Shown in pieces: positions 43,432 to 55,049 of a stretch of 64,000 nt of DNA. The notes under the pieces are model-generated. The model was not told the DNA's origin and did no database searches. It was given only the letters and a program-made list of their open reading frames with translations. The stretch is taken from the NCBI GenBank assembly GCA_024699855.1, contig JAMPIQ010000003.1, positions 8,432,001 through 8,496,000 on the forward strand, in the 5' to 3' direction. Both the position numbers and the translations under genes were made by a program. Numbering within the stretch: position 1 is the stretch's first letter; every line of letters starts with the position of its first letter. The stretch comes from Aphelenchoides besseyi (lineage: Eukaryota; Nematoda; Chromadorea; Rhabditida; Aphelenchoididae).

Positions 43432-44444
43432 ATGTGGAAGTCGACCTTCGTATTGATTGCGATACTTCAATTCTACGTCAATGCGACTATCTCAGACACT
43501 TTCTACAGCTTTCTGCGTGAACGTCATGGTCAAGAGTTTGCGGACAAAATTGCACGAAAAGATTTCGGAAAACTAGGAAGTTTCGGTGGTGGAAATCACA
43601 CGGGAAAGACGACTACTGAGTTTGTAGTTTTTACTCGATGCCAGTTATTTCTAGTTTTTAGTCGAACACCGGTCGTGTTCATAACCGGATGGCATTCAAC
43701 GGCGAACTTCGCTTGGCCTGCTGGTAAGTTGATCTTGACTGCGACCGATTGTATTTTCAGCGTTGATATGGTTATTTCACGGCTACACGTTCAATGAGAT
43801 CTACGCAACGACCTACGGAAAACCAATGGCTGCTCATCTGATGGCATATCATTCAGCGCTTACGTGTGAATACATCAAGCATGTGAGTTGGCTTCACGAT
43901 TGTTTTGATTGATTTTCAGTCGCGAACTATGATCAAAGCCGTGGCTGAATTCACTCGTAGACCAATCAATGTGGTCGCCTACTCGATGGGTGGACCGATC
44001 TCGCGAAAAGCCATTTTGGGTGGCAAATGTGTGGACACCGGTGAAGATTTGGGAGCTCCGTTAACTCGCTACATTTCGACTTACTTAGGTGTTGGCGGTG
44101 CAAACAATGGTGCATTGCCGTGTTCGTTGGAGAAGTTTGGTGTGTGCAACAAAATCAACGGAATGAACTGCCACAGCAAATTCATCAGAGATATTAATTC
44201 GAAGTAAGTGAATGGTTTATTCATTGGCAGCAATTATTTCAGAGTGCGATATGAAGGAAAAACGATATACGTTTTGCAAACGAGTACAGACGAAATGGTC
44301 GGTTACAAACTTTGCGGGAAACACGCGGCAGAGATCGAAGGAGCAAACAAAACTGTCACCCTCTTCGGCTACGGTCATATGGCTCTTTGCACAGTAACTC
44401 CAGTTTTACAATTCAATCTGATTCATAAAGGCAATATCTATTGA
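43432..44444 (+). CDS. Secreted lipase, EstA/LIPS family
   Basis: ATG 43432, signal peptide STFVLIAILQFYVNA, stop 44444. Order: DTFYSFLRERHGQEFADKIA, FGGGNHTG, TPVVFITGWHSTANFAWPA (oxyanion-hole region), YTFNEIYATTYGKP, SALTCEYIKH, FTRRPINVVAYSMGGPISRK with nucleophile elbow G/A-Y-S-M-G, YLGVGGANNGALPCS, then VLQTSTDEMVGYKLCG (probable catalytic Asp) and FGYGHMAL (catalytic His). This is the alpha/beta-hydrolase pattern of nematode lips genes. Introns at about 43724, 43881 and 44202 are clear; the stretch around 43624-43661 looks like another (GTAGTT...TTTTTAG) but its length does not keep frame, so the retained version (12 extra residues) is also possible. Predicted extracellular or intestinal-lumen lipid hydrolysis. 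Confidence 0.88.
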
Positions 44445-44687
44445 GAGAAGCATATTTGTAAGTAGTATTCGAAGCATTTAGCCCGTGTGAAAATTTACGC
44501 GTCTTGGATAAACCTTTCACGTCTATTGAATAAACTTCCGCACTTTTATGTAAACTTATCACACCTAAACCGTTTGATTAATGACACGTGTTCACACTCC
44601 GTTTTACCAACAAATGTGCTGTTTTGTGTCACCTAAGGTGTAGATTTTCACATCTCAACTTGGAACCGTCTTTGTAGTTTTCGCATT
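44445..44687. other. Intergenic, nothing recognised
   Basis: Spacer after the lipase gene. Confidence 0.35.
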
Positions 44688-45044
44688 CCGAGTTATGGTC
44701 CGCTAATCTTCCCTTGGAAGTGTGAGCTGCAATAGTCGAGTGAGCAAGTGATAGGCTTGCGAACTCTTTTGGAGGTTGCAGGTTCAATTCCTTCGACTGC
44801 CTCTTTCAAGTGCTGCGTTCTACCAAAACGACTCCAAAAAGTGAGAAAAAGTCGGTTGGATGCCTCGTAGTCACCTGCTATTCACTCTTTTCCTTTTTGC
44901 TTTGTGGATACAAGACAGTAACTTGCATTTAACAGCAGAGAGAATTGAACCTGCAACCTCCAAAAGAGTTCGCAAGCCCATCACTTGCTCACTCGACTAT
45001 TGCAGCTCACACTTCCGAGGGAAGATTAGCGGACCATAACTCGG
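44688..45044. repeat. Long inverted repeat with tRNA-like arms
   Basis: Two 103-bp arms, 44688-44790 and 44942-45044, complementary with about two mismatches, around a 151-bp spacer. Each arm contains GGTTCAATTC next to GTTGCA, close to an RNA polymerase III B box, preceded by an A-box-like GAGCAAGTGATAGG on the same strand. No coding capacity and no terminal TA/TTAA duplication was evident. It could be a MITE, or two opposed copies of a tRNA-derived repeat. Confidence 0.85.
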
Positions 45045-46652
45045 AGTGAATGTTGCCCAAATAAAACAGCCAATAGCTCCATAACGAAGTGAGATAAGAA
45101 TAAACGGACTTCACTACGATAATCAGCATAGTCGATACTACAATTTTAGTGTTTTTGGTTTTTGGCCAATTCTGCGATTAGGCAGAAATAAGCATGATAT
45201 TCGAAATCAGCGTAAAATTGCGCGTAGACTGATATACAATTCAGCTGAAGCTGGCGGGGATCACTCAAGACCTCTTCTTGTAAGAGAATGATACGTGATA
45301 CTTCGAGTGCTATATTATACGGAATAACTGATGAGATAGCGCAAACCATATATAAACTCTGTCAATTAGAAGACTTCATGTTCAGAGTTTTGGCAGAAAC
45401 TTTTGAACATAAGCTGTTAATTCTATCTTGGCTAACGATCAATTATGGTTGACAATCAATTACCCTTATCACGACGCTATTAAGGCGCCGCCAGCCATTA
45501 TCCCCTTCTCTATGTATTCAGCCTCTCACCTTCTAAAACAGTCAGTCTTTAACGGCGTTGTCAAGTGTCTAGTAAACAATTTATAACAGAAGAATTACAA
45601 CTTTATTAACATTTTGTTACAGAGTCCTCTACTACGACGGAATGTCGAAGGGACATCCGAAACATGTTAATGGAAAACTTTACAAATGCTGGAAGACTAA
45701 AATGAATATTCGGGGTCGTGGTGTATGGAAAATCAAAATTTTGCCATCGAAGAGCTCTTAGATTCCTGAGATTAGTGTGAAGATTAAAGGAACACTACTT
45801 TAGTTCTTATGCATGGTCTGTGCTGTTGAAGGCGTCGAAAGAGGATTCAACGTCTTTCGTTCAAATTGCGTGCACACCGATGATAAACGGAGCTTCGTCA
45901 CGACTATCGCTTCCGAGACAATGAACGAGCGGCTACGTATTGGCAGTGTCAATTAAGAGAGCATATTCGTCTAATAAATCCAACCGTTTTTGTGCTCGAT
46001 TGTGCTACTTTTGATGTCAATGAAACCCAAGAGAAATTTCTTGTTTTATCAGCTGCTCAAACAGCTCCAAGCATTTTCAATAAACTTCATATCAATATTA
46101 CGCAAACGGTTTTTGATGTTTGAACATAAAGTAGTGAGAAAAAACCTATGCATCAAAAAGCGTGCTCATCAAATCGCTTTCGTTTTCGATTAATAGCGCA
46201 CTAGCTATGGTTTCGTCTACGTTTCTACGACTCTTCAAAGATCCCGAGAATTATCATTTGCTCCAGACGAACGAAGAACAAATGAAACCAATTGAGTTGG
46301 TTAAACCGCCAGGAAGTTAGTTTTCAAATGATCTTATACGTTTTAAATAGACTTCAAAAAACAACTTTTTTGTAAGGGTATTTGCATCTACAATATCTTA
46401 TTGCTAAGCTTTTAAGACCCGTAAGTGGCCTTAATTAGAACTAAAAGTTGTGAACAATTGTACGTATTTCGAAAAGACAATCAGTGTCGTTATGAAGCCA
46501 ACAATGGAACGGAGTTATTGCTATCGGACATGGGCAGTTAAATCTGAATAACGAGTGTTCTTGCTCTAACACCTTCTTAAACTTTGTACACTTATTCACT
46601 TGAAATTGCTATGAAACAAAAATTTGCCAAACATGAGTTGTTAAATCAATAG
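45045..46652. other. Intergenic, 1.6 kb, nothing supported
   Basis: Some short open stretches (45630-45760, 45830-45950) look vaguely coding but lack splice context. Promoter and possible missing first exon of the OAC gene should lie near its right end. Confidence 0.35.
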
Positions 46653-49001
46653 CTTATTCAAGATGGTCTTCGACCTGAACTCCAAGGGCTCCGAGCGATT
46701 GCAATTGGTGCTGTTTTACTCTTTCATTTATGGCCGTCAATATTTCCGTACTGTTATTTGGGCGTAGATATGTGAGTTGAACTTGAGTTTCTGATCTCAA
46801 CATTTCAGTTTTTTCGTGATTTCTGGTTATTTGATGTGCATGTTGCTTACTCGACAGTCTCTGAACCCAACGACGATTTCGGACTTCTATTTTCGAAGAA
46901 TCAAACGAATCGTTCCAACGTACGTGTTCGTAATTACTTTAATTCTCGCGATCTGTGCGTGGAAGATTTCACCTTTTGAGTTCAAGCAGATCGTCGAAGA
47001 AGCGATTCCATCGCTCTTCTTTTACTCCAACTTCCCCAACACTCATGAAGTCTCTTATTTTGATTCGATAATAGATTATATGTTTTTCATTCATTGTATT
47101 TTAGCGTTCCAAACTGCGTATGTTTACTCACACGTGGTCGTTGTCCACCGAAATGCAGGAAAGTTTTGGTGTGTTGATGTGTGATTATCGTATTGATTTT
47201 AGTTTTATATTTTTGTCCCTATAATTATCATTATAATGAACTACTTTGCTACTACCAAACTGAACTTTAAGTACCTCTTCGTCCTTGTTGTTTCAATGAT
47301 ATCGTTCTATCATCAGTCCTCCGGCGATTCAGATGCCGAGCACATGATGTTAAGCGCTCGGATATGGCAATTTCTGTCTGGATTTATCGCACATTTCATT
47401 TACGACACAAAAACATTGAATTCGAGTGAACGAAGAAATGGAAATCATAGATCTTTGTTCGTTTATCTTACACAGATTGGGTTACTTGTTCTCGTCATTG
47501 TACTACTAATTTTCCCAATTACACGACATCACCAACTTCAACGGCTATTCGTGATTTTGTCAAGCATTTTGATCATTTCATTTGATCACAACACGTCAAT
47601 AGTTTTGTCTTCGGATTACTTGGTCAATTTGGGAGACATCTCATATTCTGTTTACCTCGTTCATTGGCCTATATTCACACTTCACAGATATTTGAACGAA
47701 AAGATGTATGCGCAAGATAAAGAGGCGGATCACATTGTGGGAACCTTTTTGATTGGACTTTCCATCTTATCCGGCTATTTCATTGAGCAGATGTTCAAGT
47801 GGATCTCAAGGCAAGCTAGGAATTGGCTGAAATTGCTATGCTTAATTGGAATTCTTTACGTTGTGGCACTAATTACCGTCTTCCATTTGCATTTCAACGA
47901 GCAAGAAATGTCTGAAAACGTGAGTTTGATGTTCGCTTTTGAGATTTGTTTTCAGATAAGTTCCCGATCTGAAGATAAGCTGAGGATTAAAACTGCTCAA
48001 ATGTTATGGAAAACTCGTTACGATACTCGACCATTTTCTCGAAATCAAACAATCGTTTTTAAATAAACGAGTAAATTACATAAATGTAATGTGCTCCAAT
48101 ACATCTCTTCAACATTTGCCGTCGGTCTGGCAAGATCTCACAACCGTTCAAAAAACTTGTTATGAGAAAGTAAGGCGTATTTTATGTCACTAACAAGTAT
48201 TGAGATCTAGGGAACGGGTACCAAGAACATTGTTGTGATTGGGAATAGTCACGCGTATATTGGATTTTTTGGTATCTTCGAGCAGTTTCGTTCGATCACC
48301 AACACTATGACTTTGATAGCAAGTGACGCGTGTATACCTGTTCCCGTGTCACTTCAACCTTCGGATAGAACTGCAATGCAAAAAAAGGCTTGTGTGAAAT
48401 TCATAAGAACGGTCGTTAAAATGGTGCAAACATGGAATGAAAAAATTGACATTATAATCACGCTCTTTGGATACGTCCTCATCAAAGATCGTCCATTGAA
48501 CACGAATACAGAAGATGAAATATTACATACGATGCAAGAATTCTACTCGGGAATCAATAGCATTCCAAAAGAAGCTCTTTTCATTTCGTTACCCAACATT
48601 ATCTTCCCTGTTAACCCCCTTCGCAAACTGCTCAAACAGTTAACTGCAAACAAAAAAGTTAAGCCAATTCAAACAACACGAAAGGTGAGCTACATTCATG
48701 AAATCATTCTTATGTTTTTGTAGCGGCAACTCAAATATCTACCGCATATTCGCGAACGATTGAAAATAATCAACTGTGATCGTTGTGTTCACGTCGATTG
48801 GTTGGATTTGTGGTGCAACAAAAAAGGCAGATGTCCGGCCTTTGACTCTCGACAAATCACGATGTTTATGGACCAACATCACGTTTCGAACTACGGAGGT
48901 TGATCGTTCATCTTTAATTTTAATTAAAAACGATTTCAGCTATGTACGTCGGTGACTATCTTCTAAGACTTTATAACAAGTTCATGAAGACTAGACATTA
49001 A
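46653..49001 (+). CDS. OAC-type Acyltransferase-3 / SGNH membrane protein (5' end uncertain, possibly damaged)
   Basis: Starts mid-gene after an acceptor (CAATAG, 46652): LRPELQGLRAIAIGAVLLFH then YLGVDI, FFVISGYLMCMLL, the classic Acyltransferase-3 opening with catalytic H. Exon 2 ends near PNTHE; a short exon holds MFTHTWSLSTEMQ; the next starts FYIFVPIIIIIMNYF and runs through TM helices (SYSVYLVHWPIFTLHRYLN). The C-terminal half is an SGNH domain: VVIGNSHAYIGFFG (Ser motif), KEALFISLPN, and MDQHHVSNYGAMYVGDYLL (Asp/His), stop at 49001. Known relatives (C. elegans nrf-6, ndg-4, oac genes) move acyl groups across membranes and affect lipid or drug transport. Two defects: the donor after STEMQ is GAAAGT instead of GTAAGT (47159), and the frame changes at about 48055 in a T/A run. 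Confidence 0.75.
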
Positions 49002-49349
49002 TTGATACGTTTCTTGGCCATCATGACACTTTTTCGCTCGTTACTTTTGTACGTATTATTTGTTCCGTTGTTGTGTAACTTTACAGAATACTGTGATTGT
49101 TCGTAACTAAGATATTATAGTGGAGTTAACCACATTTGCTAACAGAAAAGCTGTTCGATGCTGATAAAATTTGTCGAAATGGTTATCTTCATTAAGCAAT
49201 GATGACATCACCTTATTTTCGAGATAATATGTAACGACTAATATCAAGACACTACACGTTTATCAGAAACTACTTTTCATTAGAAAGAAGGAATACGATC
49301 GTTTAGAAGAAGAGAATAATGTTGTCGAGAGTATTTTGTTTAAGTTGAA
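49002..49349. other. Intergenic, nothing recognised
   Basis: AT-rich convergent 3' ends of the OAC gene and the small peptide gene. Confidence 0.4.
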
Positions 49350-49568
49350 TTAACGATATACACGAATTGGTCTAATCACTTGACTGTGCGGTCCGTCAAC
49401 TTGTCGTCTTCGTCTGGCGATCCCTTCGCCTCTTCTCAAATCCACATTGTTCGAGAAACTACAGAAAGAAATGATCTCATTAAGTGGCTTTTACCTTTTG
49501 TGTGTGTATCCTCCTGCAGCGATAGAAAGTAGTGAAATGACGAGAATAATCAAAAGCAAGAACTTCAT
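49350..49568 (-). CDS. Small secreted peptide precursor with polybasic site
   Basis: Two exons, 49568-49497 and 49460-49350 approximately, joined by GTAAAAG...CTGTAG. ATG 49568 gives signal peptide MKFLLLIILVISLLSIAAGG. The rest is only about 38 residues: YTHKSFSNNVDLRRGEGIAR, then RRRQVDGPHSQVIRPIRVYR and TAA. The run of four arginines and single/dibasic sites would be cut by furin/kex-type convertases, leaving a C-terminal QVDGPHSQVIRP-like peptide; this layout fits neuropeptide-like or antimicrobial precursors. No known family. The reading frame uses both exons fully with good splice sites, which supports reality despite small size. Confidence 0.6.
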
Positions 49569-49903
49569 TTTGCTAAGAACGAAAAAGAACTAGAATGGGA
49601 ACGACAAGCGAAAACGTTTTCGAGTGTAAAGTGCGAATTCTGATTGTTCACGTGAGTTACAATCTTTTTTCGCAAACATTACTGCAGCTGCAGACCTTAA
49701 ATAGCATGAAGACTTTTTTGTATCAAGATAAAAGCTTCAACACTCATGTTCATATTAGTTCTGTGATGTCAAAAAGATTCTAACGTCTACTTTTATTCAC
49801 ACATGTTCTCTACAACACAAAAAGACGCGAAAATGTCGATAACAAATGGCTATAAATCGAACAACTACACGCGCCTTTTTGGTGAGTAAAATTGACGATA
49901 GTT

Positions 49904-51987
49904 TATGGAGCAGGGCAGTTGCAGTATTGCTTGATCGTACCTGAAGTTGTGTAATTAGTAGAATACTCAGAACGATCTAATCGTTTCAACAGCAATTGCA
50001 AACTATTTAACACACTCGCCAAAAGAGTTCGCAATTGTCAGTTGGCCATCGATTATTGGCTCTCACTTACCCCAACCTGTGATGACGATCGCTTGAACCT
50101 TGATGTAAATCGCAGAAGTCGAGGATGCGAATCCGGTCAAAACGGTTTTAATGTCAACAAATCGTTGCGATGCAGTGTAAGTTGTAGTCGTGTTTGCTGA
50201 GATGTTATAGATGCGCTTCTTGTAGCCGAGGAATTGGTTCTTTTCGGAAGCAGACCAGCTTACTTGAGCAGCATCGATGCTCGACAACAACTTGGTGGTG
50301 TTTTGGCTGAAGACATTGACCGAAGTGACCGTTCCACAGGTTCCTTGCAATGCCGTAGTAGTGGTCTAAAGTATTTGTGTTTAATGTAAAAGATAGAAAC
50401 TTACTGTTGTAGTGGTGGTTGTCGTGGTGGTACTTGTCGAAGTGCTTGGAGCTAAATTCGAATTCGAAAACTTCACTCTGTAATAAACCTACGAGTGATG
50501 GTAACATTGTTGTTGGTGCAGTACACGAATGCATAAATCAACTGATAAAAGCTACCATATCCTTGAATTTGCAACGTGTAAATAGATTCAACGGTCCAAT
50601 CTTCGAGAATGAACAATTGGTACAATTGCGATTGGAAGTATTCAACTCGAGCCTCGACAGAGACTGTGGAATTGAAATAAACCGAAATCTTGTCCGTGAA
50701 TCCTGAATCAAGAATATCAGATCAACCGGCAACTCGGATTACCTTTGATATCAGAGCGTTGGCTGGTCGACAATCCACTGCTGGTGTTTTGGTACAATGC
50801 GGTCAAGGAGTTGATGATCGCGCATTGACTCACTGAACCACCAATAGCAACATTGAAGTTCGAAATTCTCCAATAGGTTGCAGCGATGTCATAAAAGGCT
50901 TGTAACTGTCCATAACCTTCAATGGTAACGTTGGCGCTAAAGAATTGCGCTTTCCATTCCGCATGTTGTTCGAAGAAAACTTGGAATTTTTCGTAAATCT
51001 GCAAGCAATACAAATGAATTGGAAAGAGAAATTGATTCTTACCAAAACCAATTGATACGAAAATTCGTAGTTGCCTTGAATGATAACTGTAAGTTGAGCA
51101 ATCAGATCTTGAACAGCCGATTCTTGCGATGAGCTGCCATCGGTAGCGTTGTTCAAACAATCGAATAATGGGCAAGATCCACTCGAGCCAATAGTGATAA
51201 CTTGTTGAGTTGTGATAACAGAGTACGAGGTTTGCAGCGAGATGGCGAGTCCCTCAAGATCGAACACGTATCCCCATCCAGTGATGTATTGGTATTTGAT
51301 GATTGAAAGTTCAACGTGTTGGGTGATCAAAGCGCTGAACGAATACCAAATTTGGATAAGGATTTCGTATGAGGTCAACTGCGAATCTATAAATTGGGCC
51401 AAAATGAATTGTTATGTCGAAGTTATGGAAACACTCTTCTCTGTTCAATGTATACGTTTTCTGTGTCCCTTAAGTCTCAAAATTCATTTAACTCACCTTG
51501 TACGATAGTTACTTGAGTTTCGTTAATCCACTGTTGGAAAATGAGCCGAATTTCAACGTCCAACGTTAAGCTGTAGTTGAAGAAGAACTCCAACAAGAAG
51601 CAATATTGGCCGTGCCATTCGCCGTCAGGAGATGTGCTCGAAACGAGGGCCATCGTCGACGACTCATAACCGGAACTTGCAGCACTAACTGTCGAGCCGG
51701 TCTCGGCAGTTGCTGGTGAAGCCGGAGTAGGTGGTGGCACTGGAGATTTCGGCGAAGGTGGTGGCGGTGGGCTTGCTTCGTGGCTTCCAGAATGTTCGTG
51801 TGACGAATGATCTGGAGTTACCAGATGTTGGCAATGATCTTCACGATCTTTTTGATCATCGCAGAAGTTTGAGCCACTGGTGAAAGTGGATACTGTAAGG
51901 ATAGGTTATTCATTTGATTGGAAGTTGAAACTCACCGCTCAAATTGACTGCAAGAAGGCAGACGGCTGTGAAAAGTAGAACTCGCAT
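49904..51987 (-). CDS. Large repetitive secreted protein, novel family
   Basis: ATG 51987, signal peptide VLLFTAVCLLAVNLS, last exon ending QYCNCPAP and TAA 49904; about nine exons. After a His/Ser/Pro-rich linker (HSGSHEASPPPPPSPKSP), the protein is built from related units of about 90-110 residues: HVELSIIKYQYITGWGYVFD; EQHAEWKAQFFSANVTIEGYG plus QLQAFYDIAA; RVEYFQSQLYQLFILEDWTV with LQIQGYGSFYQLIYAF; and at the end IYIKVQAIVITGWG. The common core is hydrophobic-I-x-GYG/GWG-x-(L/F)xxxxxxA. Between units 3 and 4 there is a run of about 15 Thr (probable O-glycosylated mucin-like linker). Several N-x-S/T sites. No enzyme motif; likely extracellular matrix, cuticle or gut surface. A TATAAAAG box lies 57 bases upstream. 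Confidence 0.7.
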
Positions 51988-53093
51988 TTTCTTCGAACGC
52001 TACGAGGCGGAAGAATTGTGTGGAATCGAAGAATCGATCGTCGCTTTTATACGAACATACTGAACTATAATTCGTCTATCTAATTTGCATAGTGACAAAT
52101 AGGACACCAAAAACTTGATCGATTTCGATAGCAAGCGATTGACATTCGACAATGATTGCGAGATTTGCATTAATGTCAACACTCAACGACAACACAACAA
52201 CGCTGAAATCAAGAACAATCGTCTTTGCATACTTTTGTTGTCGATGTTATTCTAGGAACGAACAAGTTGGCAATGTTCGAGTTCTGAAATCTAACCGATC
52301 CTCTCGACCTCGCGGTTCTATGGCCTTGAATTTGTAATGTCGCTTGTGCATTCGGTTTTTGGGTTTTTGAACGATCAATTCGTGTGTTATTGTTAGCACA
52401 CGATCGACCATATGGACGATCGGAAAGAAATTATGATAACAACCATTGGCTTTGCTCGTTGAATTGATTGCAAAAAAACTTCTGTTCACTTTGAATCGTA
52501 ACTTCAAGCATCTTAAAACATCTTCTAATGAACTTTGCTGTTTCATTCAAAAGTTGCGTCCGAAAATGTTGAAAACAACAAGGTCAACGTGTCTCGAAAA
52601 ACACACTCATTGCACTCATGCACTGGGAAACCGAACTGTCTGCCTCCGAAAAAGAAAACGTTCTTTCTTGCAGAACAAGTAGTGCACTAAACTTGCAGTC
52701 TTATCTTTGGTTGGTGTTCGATTCGTATTACTAAGACTTCAATGATCAGATTTGTTGTTTTGAATCCGCTTTCCGCAGCACTTTTGGAGTCCGAGCAGAT
52801 CGGCGAGGAAAAGTTGGAGAGCAGACAGCAAAAACACGGTGGTCGCCGTCGTCTTCTTTTGCGTGTTGGACACTCCGCTGCCCGAGAGCTTCAAATGTTG
52901 TTTACCACAATTTTTGTTTTCGTGGGATTTCGACGGTTTTGCGCGCATTTTCGTTTTCAACAGTGCGCCTGTTTTCCAATTTGAATCATCGTGACGAACT
53001 TGCGGATCGTAAACGCCTCTTCTCTTCTCTCCCAATTGATATCGTGCGTGTTCCAATGAGGTCTTCTTATTTGATTCCTTTCAGTTCACGAAA
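51988..53093. other. Promoter region and unassigned sequence
   Basis: Near the left end, TATAAAAG on the minus strand (52044-52051) serves the gene at 49904-51987. The rest has one ATG ORF on plus (52742-52984, 80 codons) and an overlapping one on minus; neither shows splicing or a known domain. The acceptor TTTCAG at about 53088 just before ATG 53094 may be a trans-splice site. Confidence 0.4.
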
Positions 53094-54762
53094 AATGCCC
53101 AACAATAAGGAAAAAAAGGACGAATCGTTGGAAGAAGTTCTCAAGAAGAACGGCTACACGTTGGAATGGGTAATGGACCAGCTCGAGAAAAATGATGCTC
53201 CGTTTCGCAAAGCCCGCGGCAGTCATAACATCAAAGAGGTTTGTAAGTGGGTTTTAAGCCTTCGTGCTATTAGTTTACTTTGTTAATAAAACTTCGTAAA
53301 TGATCAATAACCACAAACTCTGTAATTGCAGTGTAATGACTTTAGACTAAAATCAAGTCGATTGCCGACAACCTCGGCTACTGTGCTCAGATATTCAAAA
53401 CCACTTTCAAATTCGACGCCGAAAACGGGGAGACGAAGGACTACTCGATTGTTATCAAATTGCCAACAGATGAGTTGATTGCCGATTCGTTCAAATCGGA
53501 CGACGTCGACAAGGTAAACGATTACGCAATTCTCATTATCTTCTGATTGTTGAAGGAAATGCAAAAACATTTGTCGAAGTTGGCTTGGGATCTACATAAT
53601 CGCGAGTGTGATGCTCACGAAGTTTTGAAAGAACTTCGAGCCACAAGCTTTCCGATTACCGATGTTTACGGGTGGGAGAAACACGACGCTAACCGAAACG
53701 GAATCCTATTGATGGAGGACGTAAGCAATAAGGGCAAACCCGTGGAAGCTTTGGATTCGTTGACTTCCGACCAATGTGTTAATCTCAGTGTCCGCTTCGC
53801 GGATTTCCAAGTCAGTTTTTTTCATTAACCTCAATTTCATCCGTCAATTTGAGGCTTTTGTTGAGCACTTGCCTGTTGGAAAATGGCGAGAAATGTTCAA
53901 AGACTCGGTTCATATTCGCAAACAAAATGAAAAAGAAGTTAAAAACAAATTAAAACACGTTTTAGATTTTCGTCCAGAAGGTTCGTTGGAAGCAAATAAC
54001 TACTATACTACGCTATTCTTTAGATCAACTCAACGTCGTCCAAAATTATATGGACATGAACTTTTATGAGTTTGCGAAGTACGCACTACGTGATTATCCG
54101 GAAAAACTCGGTAAGGACTCGGCTTGTTGAATGAATTTGTTCGCCTATGATTTTAGGAGCAACAAGCCTTTTGCATGGAGACGCGTAAGTCTTTATGAGA
54201 ATAGTTAATATACTTTGTTTTGATGACGTGTAGGTGGAGTCACAATGTTTTCTTTAACGTCAAAGACGATGGATCGATTGGCAATGATCCGACGGCCATA
54301 ATCGATTGGGCGACACTCTTCGAAGGTAAGTTGTTTCGCTTGAATCAACAACCAAGACTGTCGACTTCAGGAAACCCGTTGTACGACATCAGTCGCTTTC
54401 TGTTCTGTTGCACCGACGGTGAAACTCGTCGTGAAATTCAGCAAAAGCTTCTGGACTCTTGGTACAATCGATATTCGCAAACTCTTGCCAATCATAATCT
54501 GAAACCTCGTTTCACTCGTGAACAAGTCGACGAACTCTACGAATTAGCGTCGATTCGTCAAGGAGCCGCACTGGTCGAATTGTTCCAAACGGATGGTTTA
54601 CCATTATTCGAAAAGAAAGACGACAAAGAATCGATCGAAAAAGGTGAACGTTTGTGGCATCGTCTTCGTTTGGCATTCGAAGATATCGCTGAATTGTTTC
54701 GTAAATACGATATTCTCAAGAAATTTCCGAAATCAAATGATGACGACAATAAAGCGCAGTAA
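53094..54762 (+). CDS. CHK / DUF1679 kinase-like protein
   Basis: ATG 53094 follows TTTCAG by eight bases, the usual arrangement for SL1 trans-splicing. About eight exons to TAA 54762. Sequence: acidic start, YTLEWVMDQLEKND, KIKSIADNLGYCAQIFKTTF, ITDVYGWEKHD, GILLMEDVSNKGKPVEALDS (hinge-like), DFQAFVEHLPVGKWREMF, then the catalytic loop LLHGDAWSHNVFF and the metal-binding IIDWATLFEGNPLYDISRFL. The HGD-x-W-x-x-N...IIDW...GNP pattern is that of the nematode CHK kinase-like/DUF1679 family, related to choline and ecdysteroid kinases. In worms this family is large, often inducible by xenobiotics or pathogens; substrates are unknown. C-terminus is highly charged (KKDDKESIEKGERLWHRL). Confidence 0.88.
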
Positions 54763-55049
54763 AATGTTCTTTATATCGTGGGTTTACTTATACGTTGTCT
54801 GAATATTGTGTCTACTGAGTTTAATAAACTCTTCACGTGTTTTTGAACTTTCCATGAAATCATAGAGCAGACGGCAGACGAAAGAACACATACACCTGAA
54901 TTTGATTTCCAAGTAGTCTGTTAAATGGTGGCGAAGTTAAGTCACCTTTGTGTTATAATCACATCGAATCTGGTCACAGGTGCTTTTGAATCGAAAACCG
55001 AGTTCTTCTTAAAATCGTCGTTTGAAATGTACTTGACAAAGAGTTACAA
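54763..55049. other. Intergenic, nothing recognised
   Basis: Contains the AATAAA (about 54824) for the kinase-like gene and promoter of the next receptor. Confidence 0.4.

Noticed and set aside
44761..44815. A functional tRNA gene in the inverted repeat
   Set aside because: B-box-like motif present, but acceptor and anticodon stems do not form a convincing cloverleaf.
52742..52984. 80-codon ATG ORF on plus, overlapping a 105-codon minus ORF
   Set aside because: No splice partners, no domain, and both strands open; the minus ORF has no ATG start. Probably untranslated sequence upstream of the kinase-like gene.
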